Below are positions 52,008 to 60,737 of a stretch of DNA of 64,000 bases, piece by piece. The DNA is taken from assembly GCF_003610895.1 (NCBI RefSeq), contig NZ_MCAS01000028.1, forward strand, positions 31,256 through 95,255, written 5' to 3'. The DNA is from Paraburkholderia fungorum. GTDB lineage: Bacteria > Pseudomonadota > Gammaproteobacteria > Burkholderiales > Burkholderiaceae. The number at the start of each line of letters is the position of its first letter. The stretch's first letter is position 1. Below the pieces are notes generated by a model that was not told where the DNA came from, did not search any database, and worked only from the letters and a program-made list of their open reading frames with translations. Both the position numbers and the translations under genes were made by a program.

Positions 52008-53090
52008 ATGAAAAAATCGACTCAACGCCGTCCGACCATGACCGACATCGCCAAGCTCACCGGCGTGTCGCAATCCACGGTCTCGCTGGTCCTGAACAAC
52101 GCGACCGGCGCGAAATTCTCCGAGACCACCCGCAACAAGGTGCTGAAGACCGCGCACGACCTGGGCTACCGGCTTTCGCTGCGCGAGCCGGTATCGGCGT
52201 CGAACGATGAGCGCAACCTGATCGTCTATCTGGCCGACGAGATTTCCACCAGCCCACATCCGGTCGTCAACGTCGATGGCGCGCGCGATGCGGCCTACGC
52301 CAGCGGCAAGATGCTCGCGGTCTACTCGACGCATGGAAATGCCGACATCGAAAAGCAGGTGCTCGACGCAACGCTGTCGAACCCGCACGTATTCGGCGTG
52401 ATCTACGCAACCGTCTACACCCGCAAGGTCACCTTGCCGCCGGCGCTCTCGCAGGTGCCCACCGTGCTGCTGAACTGCTACACGAGCGAAAGCGGGCTTT
52501 CATCGGTGGTGCCCGCCGAGGTCGCGGGCGGCCATCTGGCGACCGACTTTCTGCTGCAGGCGGGGCATCGGCGGATCGGCTATATCAACGGCGAGCCGTG
52601 GCAGGACGCCTCGAAAGACCGCCTCAAGGGCTATCGCACCGCGCTCGCCACAGCCGACCTGCCGTTCGCGCCGGAACTGGTGCGCGACGGCGACTGGAGC
52701 TCGGGCGTCGGCTTCGAAATGACACTCTCCCTGATGCGCGAGCCGCACCCGCCAACCGCGATTTTCTGCGCCAACGACCTGACCGCGCTGGGCGCGATCG
52801 AGGCGCTCAAGCAACTCGGCCTGCGCGTGCCTGAAGACATTTCCGTGCTCGGCTACGACGACCAGGAAATTGCCCGTCACACGCATCCGCCGCTCTCGAC
52901 GGTGGTGCTGCCGAACTATGAGCTGGGACGCTGGGCTGTCGAAACCTTGCTGCAGGAAGAACACAACCGCGCAGCCGGCGCGCCGGTGCGGCATCGGCTC
53001 GTGAAACTCGACGGACCGCTCATCGAACGCGGCTCGGTCAGGGTAATTACTGAGGCAGAAAAGCCAGTAATTAATAATATTAGTGATTGA
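52008..53090 (+). CDS. LacI-family sugar-operon repressor
   Basis: A 360-aa repressor. The helix-turn-helix is TMTDIAKLTGVSQSTVSLVL near residue 10, followed by the hinge and a periplasmic-binding-protein-like sugar domain (HRRIGYINGEPWQDASKDRL, FCANDLTALGAIEALKQLGL, VPEDISVLGYDDQEIARHTH). It lies between the divergent mutarotase gene and a sugar ABC importer, all with related operators, so it almost certainly represses both and itself. ATG at 52008 is chosen because the HTH follows directly; the frame is open further upstream. Its C-terminal codons and stop overlap operator O3. The inducer is likely the transported sugar. Confidence 0.92.
   Translation: MKKSTQRRPTMTDIAKLTGVSQSTVSLVLNNATGAKFSETTRNKVLKTAHDLGYRLSLREPVSASNDERNLIVYLADEISTSPHPVVNVDGARDAAYASGKMLAVYSTHGNADIEKQVLDATLSNPHVFGVIYATVYTRKVTLPPALSQVPTVLLNCYTSESGLSSVVPAEVAGGHLATDFLLQAGHRRIGYINGEPWQDASKDRLKGYRTALATADLPFAPELVRDGDWSSGVGFEMTLSLMREPHPPTAIFCANDLTALGAIEALKQLGLRVPEDISVLGYDDQEIARHTHPPLSTVVLPNYELGRWAVETLLQEEHNRAAGAPVRHRLVKLDGPLIERGSVRVITEAEKPVINNISD
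53077..53089 (+). promoter_or_regulatory. putative LacI-type operator O3 overlapping the lacI stop codon
   Basis: ATATTAGTGATTG resembles O1 (shared ATTAGT core and AT flanks). It covers the last codons and stop of lacI, about 114 bp upstream of the substrate-binding protein gene. Confidence 0.5.
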
Positions 53091-53202
53091 CCGATAATAA
53101 TTCTCGATGAAATAATCGGCACGTACGGTCAGGGTGAAGCAGCCCGGCCGACAGGAGAAACACTAAAAAGCAAATACATCTCATCGGTACTGGAGGAAGA
53201 CA

Positions 53203-54222
53203 ATGGCGTCGCTCAACACGCAGTCGCGCAAACACGCGCGCAAGCAGCAGATTCGTCCGCTGGCAGGTTCACTGCTGGCTCTGGCAATCGGGTTCGGCGT
53301 CGCCACGGCGCACGCCGACGACGCGTTGCCGAAGTTGCCCAACAAGACCCCGCTGAAGGTCGGCTTCGCGCAGACCGAAAGCAACAATCCGTGGCGTCTC
53401 GCGGAAACCAAGAGCTTCAAGGACATCGCGGCGAAGTGTGGCTGGCAGCTGGTCATGACCGACGCCAACAGTTCGAACTCGAAGCAGGTATCGGATATCC
53501 AGAACATGATCGCGCAGCACGTCGATCTGCTGGTGTTCCCCCCGCGCGAAGAAAAGCCGCTTGCGCCGGTTGTGCTGCAAGCTAAAAAGGCTGGCATTCC
53601 GGTGATCCTGGTCGACCGCGACGTCGATCAGTCGGTGGCCAAGGCGGGCCGCGACTACATCACTTTCATCGGCTCGGACTTCATCGACCAGGGTCATCGG
53701 GCGGCTGACTGGCTCGTCAAGGCGACGGGCGGCAAGGCAAAGATCATCGAACTCGAAGGCACCACGGGTGCGTCCGCTGCGAACGACCGCAAGAAGGGTT
53801 TCGACGAAATCATCGCGAAGAACCCGGGCATGACGATCATCGCCTCGCAAAGCGGCGATTTCGCGCGCGACAAGGGCCGTCAGGTGATGGAAACGCTGTT
53901 GCAGGCGCACCCGGAAGTGACCGCCGTCTACGCGCATAACGACGAAATGGCGCTCGGCGCGATCGCCGCGATCAAGGCGGCCGGCAAGCAGCCGGGCAAG
54001 GACATCCAGATCGTCACGATCGACGGCACCAAGGGCGGCATGGACGCGATCGCGGCCGGCGAACTCGGCGCAAGCGTGCAATCGAGCCCGTTCTTCGGCC
54101 CGCTCGCCTGCGACGTCGCCCAGCGCTATGCGAAGGGCGAAAAGATCCCGACATGGGTCAAGGTGTCGGACCGCTTCTACGACAAGAGCAACGTACAGCA
54201 GAACATGCAGTACGGCTATTGA
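53203..54222 (+). CDS. sugar ABC transporter substrate-binding protein (YtfQ-like)
   Basis: A 339-aa periplasmic binding protein. A basic n-region of ~18 residues precedes the signal helix LAGSLLALAIGFGVATAHA. The mature part has KVGFAQTESNNPWRLAETKS, FPPREEKPLAPVVLQAKKAG, GTTGASAANDRKKGFDEIIA and VYAHNDEMALGAIAAIKAAG. These closely follow E. coli YtfQ, which binds galactofuranose, so a furanose or galactose-type sugar is likely. The ATG follows TGGAGGAAG. It is first gene of the importer operon under LacI control. A 402-bp gap with hairpins separates it from the ATPase, which is a common way to get more binding protein than membrane subunits. Confidence 0.9.
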   Translation: MASLNTQSRKHARKQQIRPLAGSLLALAIGFGVATAHADDALPKLPNKTPLKVGFAQTESNNPWRLAETKSFKDIAAKCGWQLVMTDANSSNSKQVSDIQNMIAQHVDLLVFPPREEKPLAPVVLQAKKAGIPVILVDRDVDQSVAKAGRDYITFIGSDFIDQGHRAADWLVKATGGKAKIIELEGTTGASAANDRKKGFDEIIAKNPGMTIIASQSGDFARDKGRQVMETLLQAHPEVTAVYAHNDEMALGAIAAIKAAGKQPGKDIQIVTIDGTKGGMDAIAAGELGASVQSSPFFGPLACDVAQRYAKGEKIPTWVKVSDRFYDKSNVQQNMQYGY

Positions 54223-54624
54223 CCGACGGACCGGCAACCACCGTCGTACGCGCGGCTTTGCAGTTTGAGGGCAATGGCACAACGGCGTGGCCAGGCGCTC
54301 CATGCCGCGCGGAAAGCCTCTTCAGGGCAGTGCCCGCAGGACGTCCCCGCCCCGAATCAGTCTCCTCGGGGGGTGGGTGACGAGAAGGGTTCGGAGCGAC
54401 GCGTCCGTGGCGACACGGGCCGTCGCTTCGCTTTTCATGAGCCGTCGCGTCACTTTCATGCGGCGTAATATGGTTCGGCGACAGCCCTCGGCATGGCGCC
54501 GGAACGAATGGCCACAGCGGCTCGTACATGCAACTCATGCGGCGACTCATGCGACACACCAGGCTGAACCTCAGCCGGCCCATGAAGCAGCACGCGAAGC
54601 AGCACACGTATCAGGAGGACACCC
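54223..54624 (+). other. long intra-operon spacer between binding protein and ATPase genes
   Basis: No credible gene in 402 bp. Directly after the stop codon is a CGACGG/CCGTCG hairpin (54224-54246). Such structures can block 3' exonucleases and raise binding-protein mRNA levels. The end of the spacer holds AGGAGG (54610-54615), the ribosome site for the ATPase. Repetition of GAAGCAGCAC(A/G)C is seen near 54586-54607. Confidence 0.5.
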
Positions 54625-56250
54625 GTGACGGAATCCGGCAAAGAGACGCCACACGCTCCCCTTACCCGCACACCGTTACTGGAGATGCAGGACATCGGCA
54701 TCAGCTTCGGCGGCGTGCCCGCGTTGCGCAGCGCCAATCTGAGCGTGGCCGCCGGCGAAGTGCATGCGCTGATCGGCCAGAACGGCGCCGGTAAATCGAC
54801 CATGATCAAGATCCTGACCGGCGCGTATCGGCGCGGCTCGGGCAGCGTGCGCTTCGAAGGCCGCGACGTCGATTTCCGCACCCCAAAACAGGCGCGCGAA
54901 GCCGGCATCAGCACGATCTATCAGGAGATCAACCTGGTGCCGTTCCGCTCGGTGGCGGAGAACATTTTCCTCGGCCGCGAGCCGCGCCGCTTCGGTCTGA
55001 TCGACTGGCGCGCGGTGCAGACGCGCGCCGCCGCGCTGCTCGAATCGTTCGGCTTGCAGATCGATGTGAAGAAGCCGGTCGGCCGCTATTCGACCGCGAT
55101 CCAGCAGATGGTCGCTCTGGCGCGCGCCGTGTCGTCGGACGCGAAGATGGTCATCATGGACGAGTCCACCTCCTCGCTCGACGAACGCGAAGTGGAACTG
55201 CTCTTCACCGTGGTGCGCAAACTGCGCGACGACGGCCGCGCGGTGATCTTCGTGTCGCATCGGCTCGACGAACTGTATGCCTTGTGCGACCGCGTGACCG
55301 TGATGCGCGACGGCCAGACGGTCGCGCAGAGCACGATGGCGGAGATGGACAAGCTGCAACTCGTCACGACGATGCTCGGCCGCACGCTTGCCGCCGTCGT
55401 GCAGGAAGACGCCGCCGCCCGCGAAGCGAACCTCGCGCGGCGCGGTAAAGAGGCCATCGCCGTGACGCAGCTGGGCGCGCATCCGAAAGTGAGCGACGTA
55501 TCGCTGCAGGTGCATGCGGGCGAAGCAGTCGGGCTTGCGGGCCTGCTGGGCTCGGGCCGGACCGAAACCATGCGCCTGATGTTCGGCGCGGATCCGCTCG
55601 AACGAGGCTCGCTGTCGATCGGCGGCGAAACGGTGGCGTTGAAGTCGCCGCAGGACGCGATCGCACGCGGCCTCGCTTACCTCACCGAGGATCGTAAGGC
55701 CGAAGGCATCGTCCCCGAACTCTCGGTGCGCGACAACCTCACACTGGTCTGCCTGCGCACGCTGGCCAGGAACGGCGTGGTGGATGTGAAGAAGCAGCAG
55801 GCGATCGTCGAGCGTTTCATTGCGTCGCTCGGCATCAAGCTACGCTCGGCCGATCAACCGATTCGCGAGTTGTCCGGCGGCAATCAGCAGAAGGTCCTGC
55901 TCGCCCGCTGGCTTGCCGCAGAACCTTCGCTCCTGCTGCTCGACGAGCCGACGCGCGGCATCGACGTCGGCGCGAAAGCCGACGTGGCAAAGATCGTGCG
56001 CGAGCTGCGCGATGCGGGTCTCGCGGTACTGCTGTCCGCGTCCGAACTCGAGGAGCTGACCGCCGTGGCCGACCGCGCGGTGGTCATCCGCGACGGCCGC
56101 ACCGTCGCCGAACTGAATGGCGCCGACATGAGCGAGACCGCGATCATGGACGCCATCGCCTACGGCAGTGACGGCCCTTCGCAACTGGCCGAAGCCGCGC
56201 AATCCGCACACATCGAAGACGCGTTGGAGGGCGACCGTCATGGCGCTTAA
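54625..56250 (+). CDS. sugar ABC transporter ATPase, two NBDs (YtfR/RbsA-like)
   Basis: A 541-aa cytoplasmic ATPase with two nucleotide-binding domains in one chain. First domain: Walker A GQNGAGKST, a degenerate signature STAIQQMVALARA, and MDESTSSLD. Second domain: an altered Walker A region GLLGSGRTE, an intact LSGGNQQKVLLARWL and LLLDEPTRGIDVG. This asymmetry is normal for the sugar-specific RbsA/MglA/AraG/YtfR group. It powers the two permeases encoded next. GTG start with AGGAGG 9 bp upstream. Its 3' end overlaps the first permease by 11 bp, so they are translationally coupled. Confidence 0.92.
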   Translation: MTESGKETPHAPLTRTPLLEMQDIGISFGGVPALRSANLSVAAGEVHALIGQNGAGKSTMIKILTGAYRRGSGSVRFEGRDVDFRTPKQAREAGISTIYQEINLVPFRSVAENIFLGREPRRFGLIDWRAVQTRAAALLESFGLQIDVKKPVGRYSTAIQQMVALARAVSSDAKMVIMDESTSSLDEREVELLFTVVRKLRDDGRAVIFVSHRLDELYALCDRVTVMRDGQTVAQSTMAEMDKLQLVTTMLGRTLAAVVQEDAAAREANLARRGKEAIAVTQLGAHPKVSDVSLQVHAGEAVGLAGLLGSGRTETMRLMFGADPLERGSLSIGGETVALKSPQDAIARGLAYLTEDRKAEGIVPELSVRDNLTLVCLRTLARNGVVDVKKQQAIVERFIASLGIKLRSADQPIRELSGGNQQKVLLARWLAAEPSLLLLDEPTRGIDVGAKADVAKIVRELRDAGLAVLLSASELEELTAVADRAVVIRDGRTVAELNGADMSETAIMDAIAYGSDGPSQLAEAAQSAHIEDALEGDRHGA

Positions 56251-57277
56251 GTTGCACACCGAGTCGTTGCGCCCCCAGGCTACTCAAGCCACACAGCCCA
56301 TGCCGGCCGCCGCCGCGCCGCGCGCCACGGCAGCCTCGACCGTGAAGAAATGGCGGCATCTCGCCATGCAACGCGAAGTGATCGTGCTGCTCGCGATGGT
56401 GCTCTTCAACCTGATCTTCACCCCGCACTTCTGGTCGCTGCAAACCTTCAACGTCAACATGACACAGGTGGTGACGATCGTGATCGTCGGCATCGGCATG
56501 ACGCTGGTCGTGGCGACGGGCGGCATCGACCTGTCGGTGGGCGCCTCGATGGCGATCTCGGGCGCGCTCGCGCCGATGCTGTTCCTGAACATCGCGGGGC
56601 CGGGCGGCATTGCGCTTGCGTTCGTGCTGCCGGTGCTGGCGGCGGCCGCGTGCGGCGTCTTCAACGGCTGGCTGGTGACGAGGCTGTCCGTCCAGCCGAT
56701 TGTCGCGACGCTGGTGCTGTTCATCGCCGGGCGGGGCATCGCCCAGGTCGTCACCGACGGCAGCCTGCAGGCGTTCAACACGCCCGCGTTCCAGTGGATC
56801 GCCTTGGGCAAGGTCGCCGGCGTGCCGTTTCAGGTGCTGCTGATGCTCGCGCTGGTGGTGCTGTTCGCGTGGATCGTGCGCAAGACGCTGTTCGGCCAGT
56901 ATCTGCTGATCACCGGCGGCAACGAAAAAGCCGCCTATCTGTGCGGCGTGCCGACGGCCACCGTGAAACTGATCGCCTACACGCTGTGCGCCGCGCTCGC
57001 GGGGCTGGCAGGGCTGATCTCGATCTCGGTGAATTCGTCGTCGGATGCGAACGTGGTGGGGCTCGGCGTCGAACTCGACGCGATCGCCGCAGTGGCGGTC
57101 GGCGGCACGGCGTTGACGGGCGGCAAGGCGTATATCGGCGGCACGCTGATCGGCGCGCTGATCATCCAGTTGCTGCGCTATACGCTGCTCGCGCACGGCA
57201 TTCCCGACGCGGCGGCGCTGGTGGTGAAGGCCGGCATCATCGTCGCGGCAGTTTATGTGCAGCGGCGCTCGCGGTAG
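56240..57277 (+). CDS. sugar ABC transporter permease 1 (YtfT-like)
   Basis: A 345-aa inner-membrane permease of the ribose/galactofuranose type with ~9-10 helices. After a ~50-residue Ala/Thr/Pro-rich N-terminus it carries MTLVVATGGIDLSVGASMAI, the group's hallmark, and VELDAIAAVAVGGTALTGGK, the coupling region. ATG 56240 has GGAGG about 10 bp upstream, inside the ATPase gene. Pairs with permease 2 as a heterodimeric channel, as in the E. coli YtfT/YjfF system. Confidence 0.9.
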   Translation: MALKLHTESLRPQATQATQPMPAAAAPRATAASTVKKWRHLAMQREVIVLLAMVLFNLIFTPHFWSLQTFNVNMTQVVTIVIVGIGMTLVVATGGIDLSVGASMAISGALAPMLFLNIAGPGGIALAFVLPVLAAAACGVFNGWLVTRLSVQPIVATLVLFIAGRGIAQVVTDGSLQAFNTPAFQWIALGKVAGVPFQVLLMLALVVLFAWIVRKTLFGQYLLITGGNEKAAYLCGVPTATVKLIAYTLCAALAGLAGLISISVNSSSDANVVGLGVELDAIAAVAVGGTALTGGKAYIGGTLIGALIIQLLRYTLLAHGIPDAAALVVKAGIIVAAVYVQRRSR

Positions 57278-57306
57278 CGCCTCCAGGACACTTCGGATTC
57301 GATGCG

Positions 57307-58266
57307 ATGAAAAAGAACCTTCCCATCCTGCTGGCCCTCGTCGCGCTCATCGTGCTCGGCCTCGTGCGCTACGACCATTTCGGCTCGGCCTACAACATCA
57401 CCTCGTTCTGGCGCTACAACTCGATGTTCGCGCTGATCTCGATCGGCATGGCCTTCGTGATCATCACGGGCGGGATCGACCTGTCGGTCGGCACGGTGGC
57501 CGCGCTCGCGAGCGTGGTGGCGGCATTGACCAGCGGGTACGGCGGCTGGGTCGCCGTCGTGGCCGGTTGCGCGGCGGGCATGGCTGTCGGCGTGCTCAAC
57601 GGCCTGATCATCACGCGGCTGAAAATCCTGCCCTTCATCGTGACGCTCGCCACCAGTCTCGGCGCGCACGGCGTCGCGCTGCTGCTCGGCAAGAACGACG
57701 CGGTGTCGATTGCCGCCGACTCGAACTTCGGCAACTTCGGTCAAGGCGACCTGTTCGGCCTGCCGATTCCAGGCATTGTCGCGGTAGTCGCCGCGGTCGC
57801 CGGCTGGCTCGCGCTGCGCAGCACGCGCTTCGGGCGGCATTCGCTGGCTATCGGCGGCAGCGACGAAGCGGCGCGGCTGATGGGCCTGAACGTCGACCGC
57901 ACACTGGTGATGGCTTACGCGGTAAGCGGCCTGCTCGCCGGCATGGCGGGCGTGATCCTGGCCGCCCAGTTCGGCGCGGGACAGCCGAACGAAGGCGTCG
58001 GCTGGGAGCTGTTCGCGATCTCGGCGGTGGTGCTGGGCGGCACCTTGCTCACCGGCGGCGAAGGCTCGATTGCGATGACGATCGCCGGCGTGTTGCTGCT
58101 CGGACTGGTGTTCAACCTGCTGAACTTCGAAAATGGGCTCGGCTTCATCAGCCTCTCGGCGTACTGGCAATCGGTGATCCGCGGGGTGTTCCTGCTGCTG
58201 GTGATCGTGCTGCAGGCGAGAGTTTTGAAGCAGCGCGGCAAGAAGCGCGTGACGGCCCCCGCCTGA
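57307..58266 (+). CDS. sugar ABC transporter permease 2 (YjfF-like)
   Basis: A 319-aa inner-membrane permease. Hallmarks are MAFVIITGGIDLSVGTVAAL and LFAISAVVLGGTLLTGGEGS, with a Lys/Arg-rich C-terminus. An overall pattern NLPILLALVALIVLGLVRYD at the start matches YjfF better than RbsC. The start at ATG 57307 avoids a nearby ATG (57302) that stops after two codons. Last gene of the importer; a weak hairpin follows ~140 bp downstream. The presence of two different permeases supports a YtfQRT-YjfF type rather than RbsC-type importer. Confidence 0.9.
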   Translation: MKKNLPILLALVALIVLGLVRYDHFGSAYNITSFWRYNSMFALISIGMAFVIITGGIDLSVGTVAALASVVAALTSGYGGWVAVVAGCAAGMAVGVLNGLIITRLKILPFIVTLATSLGAHGVALLLGKNDAVSIAADSNFGNFGQGDLFGLPIPGIVAVVAAVAGWLALRSTRFGRHSLAIGGSDEAARLMGLNVDRTLVMAYAVSGLLAGMAGVILAAQFGAGQPNEGVGWELFAISAVVLGGTLLTGGEGSIAMTIAGVLLLGLVFNLLNFENGLGFISLSAYWQSVIRGVFLLLVIVLQARVLKQRGKKRVTAPA

Positions 58267-58690
58267 GCGGCGACGCCCCCCATGTGATGCTTTGCCATTT
58301 TTATCAGCAGGGTCAATGCTGCGGCGCACGGCGGGTTTCGGTATCATCCTGAAAATGTTGCCCGCGTGACGCGCCTATCCGGCGCCTGCCGGACAGCCGG
58401 TGGCAGCCGCCCTGCGGCGGTTTTCGCCCATCGCCGTACCCTTGCTGGAGTGCCGCCGCAACACGCCAACGTACTTCGCGGCGCCCATCGTAATAGCCGC
58501 TGGCGCCGACGCTTCCAGGTCCGGTAACCCGCTTCACCGCGCTAAACCGCCGCGCCGCAGCCCTCTGGCAGCGGGCGCGGTAAAATAGCAGTTTGCGCGT
58601 GATTCCCGACCTCGGGTTAGCGCAGCATCGCCCTTGCCGTGCCGGCCGGCTCAAACGACTGGCCGCCTTTTTCGCACTATCCAAGAAGCC
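58267..58690. other. intergenic region between the sugar importer and fpr
   Basis: No credible gene in 424 bp. AGCCGCC-CTGC-GGCGGTT with TTTC (58405-58424) is a weak terminator for the importer operon. GGTAAAATAG at 58579-58588 holds TAAAAT, a plausible -10 box for fpr with the start codon ~105 bp downstream. Confidence 0.4.
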
Positions 58691-59461
58691 ATGAGCAACC
58701 TGAATTCACAAACCGTCCTGAGCGTCCATCACTGGACCGATACGCTTTTCAGCTTCACCTGCACGCGCGACCCGTCGTTCCGTTTCGAAAACGGCCAGTT
58801 CACGATGGTGGGTCTCGAAGTGGACGGCAAGCCGCTGATCCGCGCCTACAGCCTGGCGAGTGCAAACTACGAAGAGCACCTCGAATTCCTGAGCATCAAG
58901 GTGCAGGACGGCCCGCTCACGTCGCGCTTGCAGCATTTGAAGGTCGGTGACGAAGTCCTGATCGGCAAGAAGCCGGTCGGCACGCTGATGGCCGACAACC
59001 TGCTGCCGGGCAAGACGCTGTGGCTGCTGTCCACCGGCACGGGCCTCGCGCCGTTCATGTCGATCATCAAGGATCCGGACATTTATGACCGCTACGAGCG
59101 CGTGGTCCTGACCCACACCTGCCGTTTCGTCGACGAACTGGCGTACAAGGAATACATCACGGACCACCTGCCGGCGCACGAGCATCTGGGCGAGCTGGTG
59201 CAGGAAAAGCTGCTGTACTACCCCACGGTGACGCGCGAAGCGTTCCAGAACCGCGGCCGCATCACCGAACTGATCGAAACCGAAAAGCTGTTCGCCGACC
59301 TCGGCGTGCCGGGCTTCTCGCTCGAAGACGACCGCGTCATGCTGTGCGGCAGCCCGCACATGCTGCGCGACACGCGCAAGCTGCTCGACGACCTGGGCTT
59401 CCAGGAAGGCAGCAACAATGCGCCGGGCCACTACGTGGTCGAAAAGGCCTTCGTGGGTTAA
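58691..59461 (+). CDS. fpr: ferredoxin--NADP+ reductase
   Basis: A 256-aa cytoplasmic flavoprotein of the bacterial FNR (Fpr) group. RAYSLASANYEEHLEFLSIK binds FAD, TSRLQHLKVGDEVLIGKKPV follows, and LLSTGTGLAPFMSIIKDP binds NADPH. The protein ends in GHYVVEKAFVG, the C-terminus usual for beta-proteobacterial Fpr. It links NADPH and ferredoxin or flavodoxin pools, and could serve the ferredoxin-using indolepyruvate enzyme of this window, though that link is only inference. ATG at 58691 gives the exact family length. Followed by a terminator. Confidence 0.93.
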   Translation: MSNLNSQTVLSVHHWTDTLFSFTCTRDPSFRFENGQFTMVGLEVDGKPLIRAYSLASANYEEHLEFLSIKVQDGPLTSRLQHLKVGDEVLIGKKPVGTLMADNLLPGKTLWLLSTGTGLAPFMSIIKDPDIYDRYERVVLTHTCRFVDELAYKEYITDHLPAHEHLGELVQEKLLYYPTVTREAFQNRGRITELIETEKLFADLGVPGFSLEDDRVMLCGSPHMLRDTRKLLDDLGFQEGSNNAPGHYVVEKAFVG

Positions 59462-59500
59462 GCGCACGCTTAGATCCAGCGGTGCATACCGCGAATCAAC

Positions 59501-59528
59501 AAAAAAGGAGCCTGCGGGCTCTTTTTTT
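59501..59528. terminator. bidirectional-type intrinsic terminator after fpr
   Basis: AAAAAAGGAGCC-TGCG-GGCTCTTTTTTT: a short GC stem flanked by six A residues and seven T residues, 40 bp after the fpr stop. Confidence 0.85.
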
Positions 59529-59890
59529 GTTGCGCAGTTACAAATCACTGCCATCGCATTAACATTTTGCGTCGGTATTATTCCTACAGACCTAACGTTG
59601 CAAAACATCAACCATTGCGTGAAATGTACGCGCTAACCCTTGGTGTGCCTGCATTTTTTCTTTTTTTAAGATATGATCGCGGCGCACGATGGGTCGGTTT
59701 ACATGCCGCCCATGGCACGACTTGCATGTTACTGAATGTAAATTTCGTTACGCCACCGCGTAGCAATTTGTCTGTCGCGCACAACGTTTCAAAGACATCA
59801 CTGGAGGCCAGAGACTCGCATGCGTTCTTTTGTCTTCGCGCCGATGCGCACCCGCTTCGCCGTCCACACTGTTTCCTGAGAGGGAAAGCC
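59529..59890. other. AT-richer promoter region of the two-component system
   Basis: No gene supported in 362 bp. The stretch 59645-59680 (TTTTTTCTTTTTTTAAGATA) is the most AT-rich part. AAGATATGATCGC carries TATGAT, a plausible -10 box, but no matching -35 box was fixed. AGAGGGAAAG at 59880-59888 is the ribosome site of the kinase. Confidence 0.4.
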
Positions 59891-60727
59891 ATGGATACGT
59901 CGATTGTCGTCCCGTTTGCCGCCCACATTGCGCCCTCACTTGCTCACGCCGCGCCGCAATCCGCTGCTGAGCGCGAACTCGCGCTGCTGCGTGCCCGCGT
60001 GCGCGAGTTGTCCGCGGAACTCGTTCAGGCGCAGGAAGCTGCCTGCCGCCATGTGGCGCGCGAGCTGCACGACGGCGTGGGTGCTGAGCTGACCGCGACG
60101 CGGTTCGCTCTCGCCGGCATCGAAACCTGGCTCCCCGCCGATGCGCCGCCTCAATGCGCCGCTGCGCTCGCCGTCGCGAATCGTTCACTCGACGCCGTGT
60201 GTGCCGCCAGCCGCCAGGCCGTCGCCGAATTGCATGCCCCGTCGCTCGAAGCGGGCATCGTCGGGGCGCTGGCGCAATGGACCCGCGACTTCGCCGCACG
60301 CACAAATCTGCGCACAAGCTTCGTCTGCGCCGCCGACGTCCGGCTCACGCGACTGCCCGCCGACGCCACGCTGGCCGTCTTCCGGGTCGCCCAGGAAGCA
60401 CTGAACAACATCGCCAAGCACGCGCGCGCCGAATCCGCCGACGTGCGGATCGAAACCGGCCGCCGTCACCTGACGCTGATCGTCAGCGACGACGGCATTG
60501 GCGTGACGCGCAACGCGCGCAGCCGCCGCGGCCACTTCGGCCTAAGCGGCATGCAGGCGCGCTGCGCCGCCTTCGACGGCACCCTGCGCGTGAGCACCCG
60601 GCGGGTTGCCTCACGCCGCGGCGACAGCGCTGAAGCATCCCGCGGCACGCTCGTGCGCGCACGCTTTGCGTGGGATGCGATGCTGGCGAGCGCACCGGAC
60701 GCTGGCCGTCGGGCGCTGCAATCGTGA
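59891..60727 (+). CDS. NarL-type sensor histidine kinase, apparently soluble
   Basis: A 278-aa cytoplasmic kinase. After ~25 variable residues and a short coiled-coil (AERELALLRARVRELSAELV) comes a HisKA_3 dimerisation domain with phosphoacceptor H60 in RELHDGVGAELTATRF. The C-terminal ATPase domain has RVAQEALNNIAKHARAESAD (N box), VSDDGIGV (G1) and HFGLSGMQARC (G2). There are no membrane helices or recognisable sensor domain, so the signal must be cytoplasmic or supplied by a partner. The response regulator starts 10 bp downstream. ATG at 59891 with AGAGGGA upstream. Confidence 0.9.
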   Translation: MDTSIVVPFAAHIAPSLAHAAPQSAAERELALLRARVRELSAELVQAQEAACRHVARELHDGVGAELTATRFALAGIETWLPADAPPQCAAALAVANRSLDAVCAASRQAVAELHAPSLEAGIVGALAQWTRDFAARTNLRTSFVCAADVRLTRLPADATLAVFRVAQEALNNIAKHARAESADVRIETGRRHLTLIVSDDGIGVTRNARSRRGHFGLSGMQARCAAFDGTLRVSTRRVASRRGDSAEASRGTLVRARFAWDAMLASAPDAGRRALQS

Positions 60728-60737
60728 GCACGCCATC

